64,000 nucleotides of DNA from Apostichopus japonicus (Eukaryota > Echinodermata > Holothuroidea > Aspidochirotida > Stichopodidae): NCBI RefSeq assembly GCF_037975245.1, contig NC_092570.1, forward strand, positions 18,737,418 through 18,801,417, written 5' to 3'. Shown piece after piece: positions 52,401-61,400 of this stretch. The notes under the pieces were generated by a model. That model was not told the origin of the DNA. It made no database searches and worked only from the letters and a program-made list of their open reading frames with translations. The first letter of the stretch is position 1. Each line of letters opens with the position of its first letter. The translations under genes and the position numbers were made by a program.

Positions 52401-55400
52401 TTGATGGAGTTCCATCAGAGTTACTCAGACAAATATCATCATGATCCAATTTGACCTAGTCACCGCAAATGAAAACAAAGTACAGACGCACATGCTCGAC
52501 TGGGGGTAAACATATTTTCCAGGGCTAACCTTACAGAGACTATTTGAATTTTGTCGGCAGGTACACGTGAGACGTAGTCGGACGAGGAGATCCAGACGAG
52601 ATCCCGAGTCAAATCGGTTGCTTGAGACAAATTTTAATTAAAAATAGTCAAGAAAATAGTACTTTGCAAATTAAAATGAACAAATTCATCTCAATTTTCC
52701 AACGATCTGAACAATTTCATGTGCGGCAAATCCACCTGAAAACTGATTAGATTTGCGCAGAGCATCAAGAGAATTCATGTATGAGGGGATATTCCCATCA
52801 GTGCAAAAGTTGCATAACAGTACAGACAGCACTTCTTTAATGGATCGGTCCAATGGCTTTTAAACCATTTTGTTTGTGGATTTTGTTGGAAAGGGCTTAA
52901 ATAGTAGCCTAATGTAGTGCCCTCCAGTATTGTACTGTGCTACTACAGTACAGTGCAGTGCATCACAACATTCACTAGACAGTATAACCAACTAAACAAT
53001 TATGAAACGGTGACGCCAGAAATTTTTTCCCCTGTCGGAAATCACTCCATCATCAAAATTTCAAGACAAGATTTTACCAATCAAATCTAGCTAAATATAT
53101 TAGATTAAATATTTTTTCCCCGCATGTTTGTGGTGCACGTGTCCACTTTATATAGCTACGTTACCTTTCGACGTGCATTTTGAACAGGATTCTAGAAGCA
53201 TTAACACAAAAAAGACATCACTCCCAAACAAGCTTGATGCACATCACTTCCAAAATTATAATTTCTTCAAGTTGCCAAACTTCACGATTTCTGGGAGACG
53301 GTTCTCCTCACCAGCTGTTACTCATTAATATTTCTCAAGCAGAAATCAAGCAACGGTGTCAAAAATGCAATCCATCAAAAATATTTATTCCTCGCTCAAA
53401 TACTGTATTGCAGGAACGGTTCGTGTAACAAGGAACTGCATTAAATGCCACCCCCGTACGTTCAACATTCACCGAGAAGAACACCTCGCACCAATTCCAT
53501 TATTTATCGTCACTTTCAACGAGCTCGCTCTTTGAGGTGCAGCAGTGTATTTAACACACCCATACAGTGATCCTTCGCAGCAGTAGTTGGCTAATTCAAC
53601 ATTCCCTTTTGTTATACCTTTTAAACTACTTTGACAAACATGAACAACACTTAAGAATTATGTACGCTATATCAAGTGATCAAAATTATGAGAGAAAAAA
53701 TGACCAACTCTTGATGAAACAATAAAATGATCTTGAATTCAACCAATCTTTTGGCAACACCTTTTCTAAGGATGATTTTATCATTATAGAATTGTATTGG
53801 ATTGAGTGTACTGTTTGTTTCCTGGTCACTGATACAGTACCAGAGTACCTCGTCGTCCACAGTAATTTTTGAGTTTGGCTTGCTGCTATAACTACTACAG
53901 AGTGCTTCAACAGATGACACTGTACATTCCAGTTTTTAAAAGTGACAAAAACAATTCACAAAACACATTTATATAGAGAGAGCATTTTCCAATTAGTCAA
54001 AAACCACTGCAAATCTGACAACAGTCTTGATCAATGGGTGAATTGTCTATACTCAGATTAACACACACATACAACAGTAAAGTTAATCCCTGTATCTACA
54101 GCCGACTGTACAGTAGGGATATATTTAAATTGTAGTGACAGAAAGAAGCACAGCTATACAGCAGATCTGTATCTGACACTCCGGGATTAAACTTCTCGTT
54201 CAAAGCCCTCGCAGCAGATTCCTTTGAAACCCTTCTCGTTCAATGTCCTGGCAGCAGATTCCTTAATTTCTGTCAATTCAAGTTAGCTTCGATATCCTTC
54301 CACTAAGACGGAGCCACTTCTACAGTGCAGCGTTCTAGTGGAGACATCCAGCTTCCGTCACCCATCTCCATTACAGAACATTCCATTACTCTAATGAGAG
54401 CATTCTATGAGATGCATGTGAGTAGTACAGCGTGTCCTGTTTTGAAAGCTTTAAATCCAAAATAGCTCCAACAGACAAGACAGTCTGCTTTATCCAGGAA
54501 TCGGGGAATCTTCCATCTGTCAAATTGCTTTTTTATTCTGTTCAGCTTTCTAGACATGAATCTAACGGGAGCAATGTCACACAAGTGCCTCCAGTATCGT
54601 CTGACTCATGCTAAAAGTTGTAAGAAATGATTCACGATATCGGTCTTCTCTCTATTTCTCAGATTACAAGGAGTACATGTAAGATCAATGGCAGCTATAC
54701 TGTAGACAGATGAATCGATTTAGGCAGGTACCAAAAATTCCATTAGCAACTCCATCACTCAGCCCTTGGCCACTATGATAGTACCATAACGCTCTCAATT
54801 CCCTATGCTTACGGGTTTGCGAATGACGATACGCAACTGTCTCCTACTGAGATGTACTCCAATCTACCTAGCTTACAGTTGGTAACATTTTTGCACTGCG
54901 CCCTCCCCCATTGACCCCTTCGGGTCTTTGCCTATTTCCTTCTGGATCACACAAGACTGTCCTTCAGCTATGAATATTCATGAAAGAATGTAACAGCAGC
55001 AGGAAATAGGAAAGATGAAAATCCTCTTCAAAAAACATGCATGTCTGGCTTGTGAATGGTGGATTTGGGACGAAGAGGATGATAGACCTAAGTAGAGAGG
55101 GTCATTTCAGGGGCAGTGTAAGAATGCTACCAGTTTTTGTATTAATTAGGCTAGGGTAGTTAGGAGTGTATATGTATAGGAGACAGGTACAGTAAGAGAG
55201 GAGAGCAGTAAATGTAAAAATTACAGAAGTGTCTGTCAAATGTGTAGAGTGTACTTGGTAGTTGTTTTGAATGTACTTCATGTTTGACTTATTTCTTCTA
55301 ACAAATCAGGGCCCCCTCCCCCTCCCTCTGACCCTTCCAACTGTATACACTACATTAAACACCCATCAACTGTGATTGGCATTTAAGCGAATCAATTGTA

Positions 55401-58400
55401 TATATGTGTGACACAATCAAAACCACTGGATCAAAACCACAGGACACCTCTTACAATCCTTAATCATTTTGAAAATTAGTCATCAATTAAAATAAGAATA
55501 ACAAAACTAAATATCATCTAAACAAGCAATACCCTAATTATGAATAAACTTTGCTCTATCTTTCTTCCTATTGTTGTACCCACTAACCACATATTCCCAA
55601 AATGACTATTAAAGACGGGGAAATAAACACTGTGTCAGTACAATGTAGCTCTATGTAGATAATGCAAGTAACTGAATGTGTGTTAACAGTCTACATACCT
55701 AATTACTGTTGCAGTCAATTGCTACAGAATAGTACATACTGTATATCTTCAGTTCTACAGACAACCACAGTACAGACACCTATGCATGAAAAGGCTTACC
55801 CCTATATATATAAATATAAACTGATTCTATCTCTGTGCATTATGAGGGCATCCTGGCATAGTTGGAAAGGCCTAGTTTTTGTTTGTAAACAGCATGAGCA
55901 GACCACAGTACTAGTTCCTCCATTAATAGGTCATCAAACTATCCAACCACAAAAGTGAGTCACTCCAAATATGACTAGCCAATGGTACATTATACAGTAT
56001 ATGCTGTCTCGTTGTACAATATGCTGTCCAGGATGTACTAGTTTGAAAAGTAGTACACTGGTGCAAACTCCCACCAAAACGTTTTCAAGATGAAAGTTAT
56101 TTTAAACAGAATTTGATGGTTGGTATTATGTAAAAATACTTTTGATATGTATGGGCTAATCTTGGTAATCTTTTGCAATAGTTCCCTAGTGGTCTCCAAT
56201 GTGGAAAAATGTTGATACACATACAAATATTGTAAGATTAATATCTGTAGTGATTTAAACACTCCCTAACACAGTACAGTGTTTTTACGGTAATTTTTTA
56301 TCTTTCACCTACTCCAATTTTCTTCTTTCTGATCTTCTTATTATAAACACTTCCTTGTATAAAAGTGCCTTAGCTTTAAGTTCATACATGTAGCTTTAAG
56401 TTCATACATGTACGTACAGTATCAATTTACCTACATAGATGTAATATTGTATGTAAATGCTTTTTTTTTAAATCAATCTGGTTGCTGTGGGCAGACAGAG
56501 CAATTACTTTATAGGCATAATAAAACTATACCAGTGCAGCTAGTTACATATTTATACCGCAGGGATGCTTGCATAAATGTGGCATGAAATTTACTGTATT
56601 CAAGCAATGAAGTTGTACTGAACATTGTTCAGTCCACAGATCTATGCTGAGTAACTAATGTACAGTACTCTGTTCACACTACTACAGAGAAAAATAATTT
56701 TAAATATGTATTCAAAGTATTGTACTATACTGTTCTAAACAACACACATACAGTTCTATGGTCAACTTCCCTCACTTGCTAGATCTGTCTTATGGCTGAA
56801 TTTTCATACAGTACTTTCAATACTAGATACAACATCAGTCACAACACTTGCATAATTTAGCATTCAAATTGTTTGTGTGTTGCAGTTTTGAGGGCTCTGA
56901 AATTCGTCGTCTCATTTTCAAGGTATGCTGTATTTGGCCCCAAATATGCTAGATATTCAAATATGGTCACCTTTGGTCAAAATTCTTAGACTGTTTTTAA
57001 TTACAACATTCTAGGAAGTTTTCCTCACAGGGACATTCAGTCATCTTGAGTGTTAGTTAAAAATGTCTGAGAACAATTTGGAGAGAAAAGACCTCCAGGA
57101 AAGTACTTTTTGAAAATTTCTAGCAATTATAACATGCTATAATTTGGGGCCTATACTGACTACCTATAAAGATCTACATGGTTCCTGTGTACATAAATAA
57201 AGTATGCACTATAAACTTCTCCAGTTATACAGTACCTTGCCTAGAGTTTGCATACAAGTTTACCATTATCGGATGACGTTTGCATCCAGCCCCCTGTTTC
57301 CTTTCTTTTTTTCTTCTTACTGTGTCAGTCAACAATGAAGTCATCCTTGACACGTCCATACAGGCATGTGCAATACTAATGTACAGTACACTCAATAATT
57401 CTGTCTTATCGTGTAAAGGTCACAGGAAGACTATATATACCGCAGCCTAATCCTTCAGGTATACATTACCACCACATCAAACCTATATTTCCTGCCAACA
57501 CACTGCCTTCATCATCTTACAAACTCCATTAAGATTATCTATTGTCTTTACTTCATATTGCCAGGCAGTAAATACAGATAAGTATATATATTTACGTGTA
57601 GGCTACACTATGTTTAGTACATAAGAACTCACTGTATAGTATGACCGATACAGTATGCTCTAATACATAATTTACTAAGAGTTTCACAAATTTTGTCAAG
57701 CTTGGCGCAATGATTCATCAAAGCTTGCTGGTGTTTGGGGATTTACGAGTTAGCATTTTATTTACCTATATCCAACCCTACAAATATGCACGTTCCTATC
57801 TACCCTAAAACTATGTGACTGGAACATTTTAGCACTGCACCCTCACTTCTCTGGCAGCGCCCACTTTCTGCTTCTTGCCAAGCTCGCACTGATTCCAGTA
57901 CAGTGCTCTCCCATATGGAATGCCAAAAGGCTCACCAGATACTAGGAGGTTCTTGCGGGAGATGAGTATGAGCTGTAACATACTGCACATAGGTCTGGTC
58001 AAATGGGAAATACGGACATTTTGAAAATTTATATTTTCTATCTGTTATCAGCACTGGTTTCACTTTAAATGAAAAGGCAGAGAGAGCAACAAGCAACCTG
58101 ACACTTTCAGCTTTTGTTTTGAAATAAGTGAACTTTTTCATCACTGTAAAATGCATAAAATCTATTTAAAGGTGCACTCATGGGGAAGGTGCATTGTAAG
58201 AGAAGCTCATAAGTCAACGTACCACCAGTGTTCACAATCGTAATGTAGAAATATCCGTACTGTTCTGAATACAATTTACAGTAAAACAATTTTTTTCTAT
58301 TTACAGTGAAACACTATTTTTATTTAATTATTTGGGGGGGAGGGGTAAATTGGCAACCAACAATAGTGCTCCTGACCTACGGTAGGGTGTTAGTATTGGG

Positions 58401-61400
58401 TCACTTGAATTAATGAGGAAGAACTACTGGAGTTGGACTATGGTACTAGAAAGTACCATATACCCCTATCATTATAAATAATGTGAATGTCTCACACAGG
58501 GACATGTGTACTGAAACATGTGTGACACAGACCATTACTGAAAACTGTCCCTTTGAAGAAGAGCTCTACAGAAAGTGTCAAACTGAGCAAGACGTTTTAA
58601 TTGACCAAAGGGGAATTCTCATTGTTTTCATTAATCTATGCTAAATATATAAGTTGTAGTGTCATATAAGGTGACCTACAATAAATATAATAGGATGTGC
58701 TTTACATTAACTGTTATGTACAAAATTACAGGAACATATACCTGTATTCTATAAACACATTTGCTCAAGTTTTTATACAGAAGCTCAAAGGTCTAATATT
58801 CTTCTGTATAGATCAATAAAAGTGATCTGCAAAATATGATACTGTACTGTACCTTCATACTGTGTACTAATGATACTTAAAATGCCTATTGGTGTCCTGA
58901 TGGAATTCCTTTCACAGCAGTAATAAACCCATACAGTACCAACATTAGCCTATATTTATTAAAATCCTTTACACAAGGATGTCACATACCAGCTCAAAAG
59001 TCATGTGACATATCTTGACCAAGCATAAACAGAATATAGAGGGCATATATTCTAAGCGATGTGCACAAAACTTTGCAATAATACTTCATGAATGTTGTCG
59101 AGGTCCCTGAAATTTGTTTTTTCCCAAAAATTTCACGGTTACATGCTGACCGTCTCGTACTTGTTCGCACATGGTTTTTTTGGTTAATCCAATTGTTGTC
59201 TACTACGGGACTGTGGGCCCTAAGTATACTAATATCTACTTTAAACAAATACATAATTGGAATAATTAGATTAGTTTCTGGAATGCAGTCAGCTTGTTTT
59301 GTACACTGGGCAATGAGAGGGTGAGTAGTGCTTTCTTTCATTGCACAGTGGGATGTATGTGTACACTGTACAGTAATGGCTACAGTATAGTACACCTGTC
59401 TGCTTGCAGAGAGCTGTAGTCTGTATCCGAGGTTTGTATCTTTTAGTCACTGGAAGTGTCTCACCAAAGACAGCAAATCCCTTGAGAGGAAAATTGAGGG
59501 ATAATAACAAACTGATAGTGGGTTTGATAATATACAGGACGAACTGGCGACCTAATTTGCAAGCATTTATGTTGTAACTTCACCGTAGCAACCTACAGTA
59601 GATTCCTTTTATTGACTGGTAAATTTTAGACTTCAGTTTTAACTGACCTACTCTTTTCCAAAAAGGACTTTTGTTTTCTGTTCCAATGTTGTAAGTACTT
59701 CAGTAGACTACACACCTAAGGAAATGTTGCTTTCCTACAAACCAATTTAACAGCCAATACAAACCAATTCACCACCAAAATGTTACAAAAAGAGATTATA
59801 GCATTGCCAGATCTATAAGGCAATTGAATAAAGTATGACTTGCCTATATATATGCAAAGTTCACTGTATCTAAAGGTCTAACACTCACAATCTAAACCAT
59901 TGTAAACATGCTCAGTGTTTCAATATCTGCCTACAGCTTTGTTGTTCTGGTACTTTAGTATATCTCTGTGGTAGCGTACTGTATGTTTCTGGTAGGCTGC
60001 GTGAAATTAAATGCCAATAGCATCGGTTGTAGTAAACTGAGGACATGGCAAAAGCAAAAAGGGAAGGTTAAGGAAGGAATCCATGTTGGAATACGGTACC
60101 CGAAAAGGTTGTTGTGAACTATCTTTGGTGAACTGAAGGTCAGTCCGTGATGGTGGACTGGACGTTGAGTAGCTTGGTGGCGATGAATGCCTGTCACAGA
60201 GTCCCTTTAAATCTAGGGACATTGCCCTCTTATGGGATTAGAAGCTTGTACATTCGTACTATTTATACCAGTATTAGGTTTTATATATTTAATTGATCCT
60301 ATATTTTCGTTGGTGTGCAGTCAGGACTTGGGAGGCTGGGGGTGAGGGGTGATTTTCATTCACCCTCGATGCTGAGGACTTGATCAAGCCTGAATATGAC
60401 ATCATCGAGCCACATTTGCTTAAACTATTTTATACTGGTGCTGTAGCCGAGTGGATAAAGGCGGTGGCATTTGAAGCAATGAGGCTTAGCAATCGGGGGG
60501 GGGGGGGTTCTGGGTTCGAAATCCGGCCAGGTCACAGTAAGGTGGGTTTTTCATACGAGAGTAATCTACGGTTTTCCCATCTGAAATGGATTTCTAAATG
60601 ATAAGATTCCAAATTTAAGGTTAAAATGTTGAATTGGGAGCCACCTGACATGTAAGTTGTAATCCATGAACCCTTGCGGGCTTGTCCCACATTTGTGGTC
60701 GCTTAAGCGTTGTAAAAATAACTGATTATTATTACTATTATCATTATTATTATATATTCCTCTATTTTGTTTTTCTAGAACGTTCAATTTCTGTAACGGA
60801 GATGGGTTAAAATTACAAATTACGCTGAATCTAAAATATTGAAGCTCTTTAACATGACCTAATGATGGCATTAGTTTTAGTGTAAACACTGGTAACATTT
60901 CTACCTTGATAATAGGAAAACAAAAGAGACCATAAAAGGTTTCGTAATCTAGCGCTACTATGACAAGGCAGATTTACAAAATGATGGCTCCCTGGACACA
61001 CCCCTTTTAATAGAGAAAGGTCCGAAATGGAACAAAATTTTAATTTAAATCTGCAAGGGGAAGTGTTGTTCGACAAAAAGATTGCAAGATGATGACGAAT
61101 TGAAGCATGGAGAAAGAGAAAGCATTTCTCCATGAATGGAACAGCCCTTGCCATAGAGGATGTCAAGTTGATTAACATTCATGAATATTTTCACTTTCTT
61201 TTGCAAATAAATGACAGCCATAATTGCTTTTAGAACAAAACAGTGTATTCACATAAGTGCCAGTAGGTTAATATGTTTTTAGTTTAGTTTTTACTTCCTT
61301 GAAGGCTCAAATTCCATATTGGCTTAACTACGATTAGAAGTTACTGTGATCATATATAATAATAGAGAAAGGGTGTTGCTGCAAGTTGAAAAGATATCAA

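Noticed and set aside
58994-59395. 133-codon open frame on the - strand, considered as a retroelement remnant
   Set aside because: No reverse transcriptase or endonuclease motif can be seen, and the opposite strand is equally open.
60007-60222. Ser/Pro-rich open frame on the - strand (MSLDLKGLCDRHSSPPSYS...), considered as an alternative PIX first exon
   Set aside because: The nearest donor-like site would leave phase 0, which does not fit the phase-1 junction of the next exon. There is no convincing acceptor, and the overlapping frame is also open.
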